Assembly (NCBI GenBank): GCA_023379515.1
Contig: JAMCQQ010000306.1
Span: 1-10,789, forward strand
DNA: 10,789 bases
Source of the DNA: Actinomycetota bacterium
Lineage (GTDB): Bacteria; Actinomycetota; Humimicrobiia; Humimicrobiales; Humimicrobiaceae
Reading direction: 5' to 3'
Part shown: positions 1 through 6,649 of the stretch, piece after piece
Position numbering within the stretch: position 1 is the stretch's first letter
Layout of the letters: every line of letters starts with the position of its first letter
Notes under the pieces: model-generated
Database searches by the model: none
Told to the model about the DNA's origin: nothing
Seen by the model: the letters and a program-made list of their open reading frames with translations, nothing else
Translations under genes and position numbers: made by a program

Positions 1-55
1 TTTCGTTGCTCATAATTTATAGATAAATTAATAAAAATAAGAGTGAAAATAAAAA

Positions 56-118
56 TTAGATATAAGCAGATAATATGTCTTCAAAAACAGGAATTTTTCC
101 CAGTAAAGTTTTTATATC
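56..118 (-). pseudogene. Detached remnant of the argH 3' end
   Basis: Read on the minus strand from 118 to the TAA at 58-56, this stretch encodes DIKTLLGKIPVFEDILSAYI, which matches the last 20 residues of the intact ArgH (DLKILLGKIPVFEDIISAYK) at 16 of 20 positions. At DNA level 61-114 matches 1276-1329 with 3 mismatches in 54. Nothing resembling the rest of ArgH precedes it: an in-frame TAA lies just upstream, close behind the garR-type gene's stop. It has no start codon and is not expected to make a protein. It is best read as an old argH end left behind, or copied, when the 1.2-kb segment carrying the reductase was acquired. The match itself is certain; the history is inferred. Confidence 0.85.
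61..114. repeat. 54-bp direct repeat, copy 1 (argH tail)
   Basis: Direct repeat of 1276-1329 with mismatches only at 73, 107 and 108. Both copies have the same orientation and enclose about 1.2 kb containing a decayed hydrolase fragment and the garR-type gene. Outside the aligned block the flanks lose similarity quickly. The arrangement resembles a gene 3' end duplicated on integration, but no recombinase gene lies inside. Confidence 0.9.
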
Positions 119-137
119 AATAATTTATATGACACTC

Positions 138-1028
138 TTACTCGCTGACTTCCACCCCCGATATATTCTCAAAATATTTCAGGATTGCACTATGGTCTTC
201 TTCACCTTTGCCGGAAGAAGATAAAGATTTTAATATTTCAAGAACCTGTGCTGTAAATGGTAAAGACAAATTCAATTTTTCTCCTGCATTTAAAACATTT
301 TGCAAATCCTTTTGATGAAGCTTAATTTTGAATCCTGGTTTAAAATCTCTTACTATCATTTTTGGTGCCTTATTATCTAAAACTGCACTTCCGGCCAGAC
401 CATTTTTTATTGCTTTAAAGACAGTCGTTGGTGAAAGTCCTGCCTTTTTGGCAAGAATCAAAGCCTCAGAGACAGCCGCAATATTCAGTGCAACAATTAT
501 CTGATTAGATAATTTGGTAAAATTTCCTGAACCTATTTCTCCAACTAAAGTATATGTCTGACCCATGACTCTAAAGAGTGGTAAAATTTTTTCAAAGACT
601 TCTTTTTTCCCTCCTACCATGATTGAAAGAGTTCCATCTATTGCTTTTGGTTCCCCTCCTGATACAGGGGCATCCAGAAATTCTATTCCCTTTTCCAATA
701 ATTTTTTACCAATTTTTATTGAAACCGTTGGGTCAATAGAGCTCATATCTATAACAATAGTACCTGCCTTAGCAAATTGAATAATTCCTTTTTCACCGAT
801 TATTACTTCTTCGCTTTCAGGTGAATTTGGTAGCATCGTTATAATTATGCTGCAATTTCGGGCAATTTCCATAACACAAGAAGCTGATAAAACATTAATA
901 GCTGCACAAGCAGTTTCTACTTGCTTTGAATCTATATCATATACCAGAAGCTTTTTACCTGCTTTCATTAAATTATTAACCATCGGTTTGCCCATTATTC
1001 CCAGTCCGATAAAACCAATAGTTTCCAT
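138..1028 (-). CDS. garR: Tartronate semialdehyde reductase (2-hydroxy-3-oxopropionate reductase), GarR/GlxR type
   Basis: Cytoplasmic beta-hydroxyacid dehydrogenase of 296 aa, the family's normal length; expected to reduce tartronate semialdehyde to D-glycerate with NAD(P)H. The N-terminus has the dinucleotide-binding motif GFIGLGIMG (residues 5-13). The substrate-binding motif DAPVSGG starts at residue 119, followed by EPKAIDGTLSIMVGG. The catalytic lysine is K172 in the TKLSNQ segment. Similarity to remembered E. coli GarR is high along the whole length (MLPNSP, NIAAVSEAL, FKPGF, DHSA near the end), so the subgroup call is fairly firm; a 3-hydroxyisobutyrate dehydrogenase relative is the alternative. 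The start is fixed by a near-perfect Shine-Dalgarno, AAAGGAGG, 6 nt before ATG. The ATG overlaps the stop of the decayed hydrolase upstream by one base (TAATG), suggesting past translational coupling. It has no evident role in arginine synthesis and sits inside the segment bounded by the argH-tail repeats. Confidence 0.87.
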   Translation of the reverse strand: METIGFIGLGIMGKPMVNNLMKAGKKLLVYDIDSKQVETACAAINVLSASCVMEIARNCSIIITMLPNSPESEEVIIGEKGIIQFAKAGTIVIDMSSIDPTVSIKIGKKLLEKGIEFLDAPVSGGEPKAIDGTLSIMVGGKKEVFEKILPLFRVMGQTYTLVGEIGSGNFTKLSNQIIVALNIAAVSEALILAKKAGLSPTTVFKAIKNGLAGSAVLDNKAPKMIVRDFKPGFKIKLHQKDLQNVLNAGEKLNLSLPFTAQVLEILKSLSSSGKGEEDHSAILKYFENISGVEVSE

Positions 1029-1221
1029 TAATAACCTCCTTTTAACCCATTTAAACTATCGATAAATTCTTCAGAAGTTGTTGAATAACCAATGTTCCAC
1101 TCAATAAATTTGATTCCCAGTTCAGTAACAACATCTCATCCTCTGTTTCAGGAAATTCACATCCAAGGGTGCAGTCACGTATCAGAATTATCCTATAATT
1201 TCTGCAGAATGCATCTTGAAC
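1028..1221 (-). pseudogene. Frameshifted 3' fragment of an isochorismatase-like cysteine hydrolase
   Basis: On the minus strand one frame reads VQDAFCRNYRIILIRDCTLG, then CEFPETEDE (1221 to about 1135). This resembles the isochorismatase-family segment around the catalytic Cys helix and following strand (consensus roughly V..T..DAF.R.Y.V.VV.D). After that the family-like sequence continues in another frame as TELGIKFIEWNIGYSTTSEEFI and ends LKGGY at the TAA 1030-1028, so a one-base shift near 1130-1140 is implied. The N-terminal two thirds, including the catalytic Asp and Lys regions and the Cys itself, are missing; an in-frame stop lies just upstream of VQDAF. The stop overlaps the ATG of the reductase gene, as in a once-functional operon. 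The family call rests on pattern memory, not a search. This is the main content of the 242-bp gap between argH and the reductase. Confidence 0.6.
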
Positions 1222-1270
1222 CTATGTCAATTCCTAAAAAACTCATAAATTTTTTCTAAATAAATATATT

Positions 1271-2713
1271 TTATTTATAAGCAGATATTATGTCTTCAAA
1301 AACAGGAATTTTTCCCAGTAAGATTTTTAAGTCTTTTTTATAACCGGAAAGCACATTTTTGTTTGATTTTATTTGATCAAACACAGCTTTTTTATTTGTG
1401 CCGCAGTCAACTTTCTTGGCTTCAAGACAGCTTTCTATTTTTATGCTTTCATAAAAATCATCGCCAAAATAAGCAGAGTATTTCTTTAATACGGTTAGTG
1501 GCATTTCCGAAAGCTTTACATCTTTTTCCATGCAATACCTTACCAGCTTTCCGGTGATATTATGAGCCTTCCTGAAGCTTTCACCCTTTTTTGTAAGATA
1601 ATCCGCACAATCAGTTGATTCAATAAAACCAGTTCCAAGGTTTCTTTTTATTGTTTCATGATTAAATTTAATTTTTCCCATCAGCTTTGTAAAAACATCG
1701 ATGCTTGAAGTGGTTTCCGCAAATACATTGAGTAAAATTTTTTTATCTTCCTGAATATCGCTGTTGTAAGTTGAAGGCAATCCTTTAAAAAGCATCATGA
1801 ATTGAGTCAAGTTTCCGGCAACTACGGCACTTTTACCCCTGATAAGCTCAAGTATGTCAGGATTTTTCTTTTGCGGCATTATGCTGCTGCCTGTACAAAA
1901 GGATTCGTCTATATCTATATAAGAAAATTCATTTGTGCCATAAATTATCAGATCTTCGCAAATCCTGCTTAAATTCAGCATTGTCTTGCTGCATGTATAA
2001 ATATAATCCATGATAAAATCCCTGCTTGCAACAATATCCATACTATTGGAACCTTGACCGGTAAATTTTAATACCTTTGCAAGAAGTTTCCTGTCTATTT
2101 CGTATCCGCTTCCCACACATGCTGCAGCGCCTAATGGTAAAAGCTCACACTCTTCAAAATTTAAAAACAAACCGGAAATATTCCGCTTAAATTTTTCAAA
2201 AAAAGAGAGAAGATAATGGGAAAGCAGAACAGGCTGAGCTTTCTGCATATGGGTATATGCAATAAAAACAGTATTTTTTTCATCTTCTGCAATCTTTAGT
2301 ATTCTTTCCTGCAAATCTACAAGAAGCTTTATTGTTTTTACAACAGCTTCCTTAACAAACAATAACTCATCGACCACTATCTGGTCGTTCCTGCTCCTGC
2401 CTGTATGTATCTTCAGGGCCAAGTCTCCGATAATTTTAGCAAGCTCATACTCGACAAGACTGTGAATATCTTCATATGATTCAAACTGCAGCCTGCCACC
2501 TTCAATCATAACTTTAATTTTTTTCAAACCCTTCAAAATTTCTTTGAGTTCCGAAGTTTTTAGTATTCCGATGCTATGCAGCCCAATTACATGTGCCGAA
2601 GTTCCAATTATATCCTGCAGGTAAAGATCTTTATCGATATAAATTGATGAAGTAAATTTTTCTGCAAGAATATCAGCATTACTGCTTATTCTTCCCTTCC
2701 AGATTTTTTCCAT
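1271..2713 (-). CDS. argH: Argininosuccinate lyase
   Basis: Last step of arginine synthesis: cleaves argininosuccinate to arginine and fumarate in the cytoplasm. The protein has 480 aa, slightly longer than the usual 460 or so. Fumarase/aspartase superfamily motifs are in order: TGRSRND at 104-110, THMQKAQP with H155 in the catalytic His region, and the flexible serine loop GSSIMPQKKNPD at 275-286. The usual PLGAGALAG segment reads PLGAAACVGSG here, a mild departure. The ATG lies 2 nt after the argG stop and has no clear Shine-Dalgarno, only A-rich sequence, so it probably relies on coupling to argG. The first residues MEKI repeat the last four residues of ArgG at both protein and DNA level. 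The last 54 bp of the coding region, including the conserved-looking KIPVFEDI, are duplicated at 61-114. It is the last arg gene of the operon. Confidence 0.97.
   Translation of the reverse strand: MEKIWKGRISSNADILAEKFTSSIYIDKDLYLQDIIGTSAHVIGLHSIGILKTSELKEILKGLKKIKVMIEGGRLQFESYEDIHSLVEYELAKIIGDLALKIHTGRSRNDQIVVDELLFVKEAVVKTIKLLVDLQERILKIAEDEKNTVFIAYTHMQKAQPVLLSHYLLSFFEKFKRNISGLFLNFEECELLPLGAAACVGSGYEIDRKLLAKVLKFTGQGSNSMDIVASRDFIMDYIYTCSKTMLNLSRICEDLIIYGTNEFSYIDIDESFCTGSSIMPQKKNPDILELIRGKSAVVAGNLTQFMMLFKGLPSTYNSDIQEDKKILLNVFAETTSSIDVFTKLMGKIKFNHETIKRNLGTGFIESTDCADYLTKKGESFRKAHNITGKLVRYCMEKDVKLSEMPLTVLKKYSAYFGDDFYESIKIESCLEAKKVDCGTNKKAVFDQIKSNKNVLSGYKKDLKILLGKIPVFEDIISAYK
1276..1329. repeat. 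54-bp direct repeat, copy 2 (inside the argH 3' end)
   Basis: Counterpart of 61-114 (51 of 54 bases identical). This copy is part of the intact argH reading frame and ends 2 bases short of its stop codon. The two copies bracket the hydrolase remnant and the reductase gene. Confidence 0.9.
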
Positions 2714-2730
2714 TTTTAAATTTTTTCCAT
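2702..2730 (-). repeat. Repeated ATGGAAAAAATY at the argG/argH junction
   Basis: Reading down the minus strand, the end of argG is ATGGAAAAAATT-TAA, followed by AA and then the argH start ATGGAAAAAATC. The 12-base unit is repeated with one difference, so ArgG ends in MEKI and ArgH begins with MEKI. The upstream ATG cannot serve argH because it runs straight into the argG stop. The repeat could be a small tandem duplication that formed the junction, or coincidence in A-rich sequence. Confidence 0.6.
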
Positions 2731-3915
2731 TCTCTTTTTTAGGCCCAGGATCTCATACGGGTAACCCCATACTTTTATAAAACTTGCCGAATGCTTTGGA
2801 TCAAAAATATCCTGCTTATCATATGTGGCAAGTTTGAAATCATAGAGTGAATTTTCCGATTCCCTTCCTGTAACTGAAAAATTTTTATATTCAAGCTTTA
2901 TTTTTATCCTTCCCGAAACATACTCCTGGCTTTCATTGATAAAACTCTTCAAACAGTTCATAAGAGGAGTAAACCAGAGTCCGTAATAGACCATCTCGGC
3001 CATTTTTTCTTCCAGAAAATACTTATAATGCAGCAGTTCCCTGTCCAGAATAAGACTTTCAAGCTGCCTGTGAGCTTCAATAATTACCACAGCTGCAGGT
3101 GCTTCATAGATTTCACGTGATTTAATACCAATAAGCCTGTTTTCAACCATATCGATTCTTCCGATTCCATAGGAACCTGCTGCAGCATTGATTTCCTGAA
3201 TAATTTTTAATGGCTGATTCTTTTTACCATTTAAAGACACGGGAACACCCTGGTTAAAACCAATTTCAATATACTGGCTCTCCTGGGAGCTTTTCTTAAT
3301 TTTGGTCCACCCATAAATATCCTCCGGAGGTTCGATCCATGGATCTTCCAGAACACCGCATTCCATACTCCTGCCCCATAAGTTTTCATCAATGCTATAC
3401 GGGCTTTTCTTGGTGACATTAACCTTGATGCCATGAGTCTGAGCATACTCTATTTCTTCTTCCCTGGATAATTTCCACTCACGCAGAGGTGCTATTATCT
3501 GCAGTCCCGGAGAAAGACTTCTTATACCAACATCGAACCTCACCTGATCATTACCCTTGGCGGTACACCCATGTGCAATTGCTTTCGCACCTTCCTTCCT
3601 GGCAACTTCAACAAGCTTCTTTACTATCAACGGCCTGGCAAGCGCAGTAGCCAGGGGGTAATTCTTTTCATATTTTAAATTTGCCTTTATTGAGGGAAAA
3701 ATAAAATCTTTTATAAATTCTTCTTTTGCGTTTATTATCAAAGCCTTGCTTGCTCCGGTATCAATTGCTCTCTGGTAAGCCTCTTTCAGGTCGTCTGGCT
3801 GCCCGCAGTCAATCAGAGCCGCTATTACATCCATCTTGTAATTTTCTTTGATCCATTTTATCGATACGGAAGTATCAAGTCCCCCCGAATATGCAAGAAT
3901 AACTTTGCCGCTCAT
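2716..3915 (-). CDS. argG: Argininosuccinate synthase
   Basis: Condenses citrulline and aspartate with ATP to argininosuccinate; cytoplasmic, normally a homotetramer. The 399-aa length is typical of the bacterial type. Signatures are intact: ATP pyrophosphatase loop YSGGLDTS at residues 9-16, HGCTAKGNDQVRF at 115-127, and SPYSIDENLWGRS at 171-183, followed by RIDMVENRLIGIKSREIYEAP in the C-terminal synthetase domain. The ATG at 3915 is supported by AGAAAGGA about six bases upstream. That ribosome binding site belongs to a 19-bp unit repeated in tandem just upstream. argR ends 48 bp before and argH begins 2 nt after, so argG and argH form a coupled terminal pair of the operon. Confidence 0.98.
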   Translation of the reverse strand: MSGKVILAYSGGLDTSVSIKWIKENYKMDVIAALIDCGQPDDLKEAYQRAIDTGASKALIINAKEEFIKDFIFPSIKANLKYEKNYPLATALARPLIVKKLVEVARKEGAKAIAHGCTAKGNDQVRFDVGIRSLSPGLQIIAPLREWKLSREEEIEYAQTHGIKVNVTKKSPYSIDENLWGRSMECGVLEDPWIEPPEDIYGWTKIKKSSQESQYIEIGFNQGVPVSLNGKKNQPLKIIQEINAAAGSYGIGRIDMVENRLIGIKSREIYEAPAAVVIIEAHRQLESLILDRELLHYKYFLEEKMAEMVYYGLWFTPLMNCLKSFINESQEYVSGRIKIKLEYKNFSVTGRESENSLYDFKLATYDKQDIFDPKHSASFIKVWGYPYEILGLKKRMEKI

Positions 3916-3951
3916 TTTTTCCTTTCTGTAATATTTTTTCCTTTCTGTAAT
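3914..3951 (-). repeat. Two perfect 19-bp tandem repeats duplicating the argG ribosome binding site
   Basis: Positions 3914-3932 and 3933-3951 are identical. On the minus strand the unit reads ATTACAGAAAGGAAAAAAT. The copy next to argG supplies the working Shine-Dalgarno (AGAAAGGA) and the first bases of its ATG. In the other copy the same SD is followed by ATATT instead of ATGAG and so leads to no start codon. A third, degenerate match, ATTATAGAAAG, overlaps the end of argR (around 3959-3969). The repeat may be slippage, or it may offer a second landing site for ribosomes leaving argR. Confidence 0.9.
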
Positions 3952-3963
3952 TTAACGGACTTT

Positions 3964-4419
3964 CTATAATTGTTGAAAAAATTTTAATATCTTTTTTGCA
4001 TTATCTTCATCATTCGCTACACATATTATGGTATCGTCCCCTGCAACGGTACCCAGAATTTCCTCAAAGTTAGAGCCATCTATGACTGCCGCGACTCCTT
4101 GTGCTTCACCGGAGTTTGTCTTTATTACTATTATGTTATTTGACAAATCAACAGACAGCACATTTTCTTTAAATTTAAATTTAAGCTTACCAATATTGAA
4201 CTGAGGGTCAATCTGATATTTGCTGCTGAGGCCATAATATTCCTCCTGAAGAGAATTCCTTATCTTGATCAGGTTTAATTGTTTTATGTCCCTTGAAACA
4301 GTTGATTGGGTTACATTATATCCGATGGCTGATAATTCTTCTATCAACTCTTCCTGAGATTTAATTTTTTTTGTTTTTATCAGGTCTCTTATTAGTTTGA
4401 GTCTTTCAGTTCTTCTCAT
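3964..4419 (-). CDS. argR: Arginine repressor ArgR
   Basis: Arginine-sensing transcription factor of 151 aa, the normal length; hexameric in characterised members. The N-terminal winged helix-turn-helix carries the diagnostic STVSRDIKQL, with the SR pair at 42-43. The C-terminal oligomerisation and arginine-binding domain ends in GTVAGDDT (123-130), whose paired aspartates contact arginine in E. coli ArgR. It is expected to repress the arg operon when arginine is plentiful, and may regulate itself. Its place between argF and argG is as in actinobacterial argCJBDFRGH clusters. The ATG at 4419 has only a poor GAG-like Shine-Dalgarno. A much stronger GGAGGT lies about 55 nt further upstream without a start codon, and a perfect 8+1+8 inverted repeat sits 11 nt before the ATG. 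Together these suggest separate control of this gene. Confidence 0.96.
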   Translation of the reverse strand: MRRTERLKLIRDLIKTKKIKSQEELIEELSAIGYNVTQSTVSRDIKQLNLIKIRNSLQEEYYGLSSKYQIDPQFNIGKLKFKFKENVLSVDLSNNIIVIKTNSGEAQGVAAVIDGSNFEEILGTVAGDDTIICVANDEDNAKKILKFFQQL

Positions 4420-4429
4420 TTTAGCTCTG

Positions 4430-4446
4430 ATTATAAAATTTATAAT
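4430..4446. promoter_or_regulatory. Perfect 8+1+8 inverted repeat upstream of argR (candidate operator, with a possible -10)
   Basis: ATTATAAA-A-TTTATAAT forms a perfect 17-bp inverted repeat whose near edge is 11 bases from the argR ATG. On the minus strand the TATAAT at 4435-4430 could be a -10 element, giving an almost leaderless argR transcript; the hexamer 17 bp upstream (CTAAAT) is a poor -35. An operator overlapping a -10 would suit autoregulation. The sequence is pure A/T and lacks the TG/CA ends of classical ARG boxes, so it may also be chance. Confidence 0.35.
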
Positions 4447-4475
4447 TATTTAATTTAGATTAGTCGCTTAATTTT

Positions 4476-4481
4476 ACCTCC
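4476..4481 (-). other. Strong Shine-Dalgarno without a start codon, between argF and argR
   Basis: The minus strand reads GGAGGT immediately after the argF stop, followed by AAAATTAAGCG. No ATG, GTG or TTG lies within normal spacing; the nearest argR start is about 55 nt away and has a poor SD of its own. An ATT start would give only five codons. It may be the relic of a lost gene start or of an earlier argR leader, or an anchor for a small ORF with a rare start. Confidence 0.5.
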
Positions 4482-4484
4482 AAT

Positions 4485-5405
4485 TTAAGAAAACAGGTAA
4501 ACCAGCAACGCCTTTTGAGCGTAAAGCCTGTTTTCTGCCTGCTGCCATACTATGGAATTTTTGCCATCCATAATTTCTGAAGTTATTTCCTGCTCTCTGT
4601 GAGCGGGAAGACAGTGCATTATCTTAACTCCCGGTTTGGCATAATGCGCAAGCTTTGAATTTACCTGGAATTTTGTCAGTGCTTTAATCTTTTCTTCAGA
4701 ATCTTCATCTCCCATGCTTATCCAAACATCAGTATATATAATGTCAGCATTTTCAACAGCCTTCAGCGGATCATTGGTTATATGTATATTGCTTTTGCTT
4801 TCTTTTGCCTGACACATAACGTAGTTTATTACATCTTCTGATGGTTCATAAGTTTCAGGACATCCTATTGTCATATCAATTCCAAGCTTTGCAAAACCAA
4901 CCAGCAAACTGTTTGATACGTTATTGCAGTCTCCTACATATGTAAATTTTAAATCCTTATTTAGCATTCCAAATTCCCGGATTGTAAACAGATCCGATAA
5001 AATCTGGCATGGATGGTACAGATCAGTCAAGCCATTAATAACCGGTATTGTGCTATTCTTTGCAAATTCTTCAACTGTTTCCTGTTTAAAGGTTCTTACA
5101 ACAAGACCGTCAAGGTATCCTGAAAAAACTTTGGCACTGTCCTGAATAGTTTCTCCTCTTTTTATCTGAAGGGTGCCGGCATCCAGATAAATGCAATTTC
5201 CGCCAAGCTGCTCTATTCCTGCTTCAAATGACAACCTCGTTCTTGTTGAAGGCTTGTCAAATAAAAGTGCTATGCTTTTACTTTTCAGCAAATCAGAATA
5301 CAGTTTTTTATCTTTTTTTATTTTAGCTGCAAGGTTAATCAGGTTCAAAATTTCTTCTTTTGAATAATCCTTTAAAGTTAAAAAATCTTTTTTCCTGATT
5401 TTCAT
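4485..5405 (-). CDS. argF: Ornithine carbamoyltransferase
   Basis: Transfers the carbamoyl group of carbamoyl phosphate to ornithine, giving citrulline; a cytoplasmic enzyme, trimer in most relatives. The 306-aa length is normal for the anabolic type. The carbamoyl phosphate loop STRTR is at 53-57 and HPCQ at 131-134. The ornithine-binding SMG loop (TDVWISMG, near 225-232) and HCLPAHR with C265 separate it from aspartate carbamoyltransferase and from acetylornithine or succinylornithine carbamoyltransferases, although that last distinction is by motif memory. The start ATG overlaps the argD stop in an ATGA arrangement (4-nt overlap), and AGGA lies about 10 nt upstream inside argD, so the two genes are probably translationally coupled. 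Its substrate ornithine must come from an ArgJ or ArgE not encoded in this window. Confidence 0.97.
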   Translation of the reverse strand: MKIRKKDFLTLKDYSKEEILNLINLAAKIKKDKKLYSDLLKSKSIALLFDKPSTRTRLSFEAGIEQLGGNCIYLDAGTLQIKRGETIQDSAKVFSGYLDGLVVRTFKQETVEEFAKNSTIPVINGLTDLYHPCQILSDLFTIREFGMLNKDLKFTYVGDCNNVSNSLLVGFAKLGIDMTIGCPETYEPSEDVINYVMCQAKESKSNIHITNDPLKAVENADIIYTDVWISMGDEDSEEKIKALTKFQVNSKLAHYAKPGVKIMHCLPAHREQEITSEIMDGKNSIVWQQAENRLYAQKALLVYLFS

Positions 5406-6637
5406 CTTGAGATATTCCTATCCAGCCAATTAATTAAGAAATCGATATTTTTTCGGGTTATAACCAGCGTCGGTAAAAATCTTAAAATTGAATCTGAAAC
5501 CTTATTAAGAACCAGCTTGTCGTCCAGAGCATTTTTGACAATATCTCCAGCCACCGGTTTTGTAAGCTCAACACCTATCATTAATCCCATTCCTCTGACA
5601 TCCTTTATTATATTATGCTTTTTCTTAAGTTTCAGTAATTTCGATATCAAATATTTCCCCAGCACTTCGGCCCTGTGGGACAGACCGTTTTTTAACAAAT
5701 AGTCCACCACTGCACATCCTGCTGCACATGATGCCGCATTTCCTCCAAAAGTTGAACCGTGGCTGCCTGGAGTAAAAGCCGAACTTATCTCATCGGTAGA
5801 AATTATTGCCCCAATCGGCATACCTCCGCCAAGACTTTTTGCGACGACAAGAATGTCAGGATAAATGCAATAATTCTGATAAGCAAACATTTTACCTGTT
5901 CTTCCAAATCCAGTCTGTACTTCATCCAGGATAAGCAAAATTTTTTCCCTATCACATAATTCTCTTAAAGCTTTTAAAAATTCTTTTGAAGTAACATTTA
6001 TTCCGCCTTCACCCTGGATAGGTTCAACTAGTATTGCACAGGTTTGGCCGTTTACTTTACCGATTACCGAATCCAGATCATTTAAATTTGCATAATCAAA
6101 GCCTTCCAGAAGAGGTTGAAATACTTTTTGCTTCTCTTCCTGAGCAGTTGCGGAAAGTGCACCCAAGGTCCTTCCGTGGAACGACTTGTAAAATGAAATA
6201 ATTCTATATTTTTGAGGTGAAATTTTTTCCCTTGCATATTTTCTTGCAAGTTTAACGGCACCTTCAATTGCTTCGGTACCGCTGTTTGCAAAAAAGACTT
6301 TCTGACCAAACTCTGTTATCATGCAAAGCTTTTCTGCCAGCTCAACCTGAGCCTCATTGTAATAAACATTGGACGACTGTATGATTTTCTCTATCTGCTT
6401 TTTAATGCTATTTATCACAAATTTGTTGCTGTGACCGACATTTAAGCAACCATAACCTGCAATAAAATCAAGATACTTATTGTCGTCAGCATCCCAGAGA
6501 TACTGCATTTTTGCTTTCGTAAAAACGGCAGGAAGCCTGTTGTAGGTGGACATAATATATTTGCTGCCTTTGTTAAAGATCATTAGATTTTTACCGTCTT
6601 TTATAACTTGATTTTTTTCCTGTATTTCTTTCTTCAT
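5402..6637 (-). CDS. argD: Acetylornithine aminotransferase
   Basis: Class III PLP-dependent aminotransferase that turns N-acetylglutamate semialdehyde into N-acetylornithine using glutamate. It has 411 aa, slightly longer than the usual 390-400 because of a short lysine-rich N-terminal stretch. Visible motifs are NSGTEA at 118-123 (phosphate binding), FHGRT at 153-157, DEVQTGFGRTG from 238 (Asp binding the pyridine nitrogen) and the Schiff-base lysine K267 in VVAKSLGGGMPIGA. Related enzymes (ornithine, 4-aminobutyrate or succinylornithine aminotransferases) share these motifs; the assignment leans on the operon. The ATG lies 12 nt after the argB stop with no strong Shine-Dalgarno, and the end overlaps argF by 4 nt. 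Confidence 0.95.
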   Translation of the reverse strand: MKKEIQEKNQVIKDGKNLMIFNKGSKYIMSTYNRLPAVFTKAKMQYLWDADDNKYLDFIAGYGCLNVGHSNKFVINSIKKQIEKIIQSSNVYYNEAQVELAEKLCMITEFGQKVFFANSGTEAIEGAVKLARKYAREKISPQKYRIISFYKSFHGRTLGALSATAQEEKQKVFQPLLEGFDYANLNDLDSVIGKVNGQTCAILVEPIQGEGGINVTSKEFLKALRELCDREKILLILDEVQTGFGRTGKMFAYQNYCIYPDILVVAKSLGGGMPIGAIISTDEISSAFTPGSHGSTFGGNAASCAAGCAVVDYLLKNGLSHRAEVLGKYLISKLLKLKKKHNIIKDVRGMGLMIGVELTKPVAGDIVKNALDDKLVLNKVSDSILRFLPTLVITRKNIDFLINWLDRNISR

Positions 6638-6649
6638 TTTATTTAATTT

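Noticed and set aside
1..55. Gene, terminator or promoter at the left edge
   Set aside because: A/T-rich sequence with no hairpin, coding frame or convincing promoter hexamers on either strand.
56..1330. Transposon or insertion sequence between the direct repeats
   Set aside because: No transposase frame and no terminal inverted repeats seen; the repeat is a 54-bp gene tail, far longer than a usual target-site duplication.
4470..4481. Arginine-coding leader peptide after argF started at ATT
   Set aside because: Only five codons with one arginine before a stop, and no attenuator-like hairpin pair found downstream.
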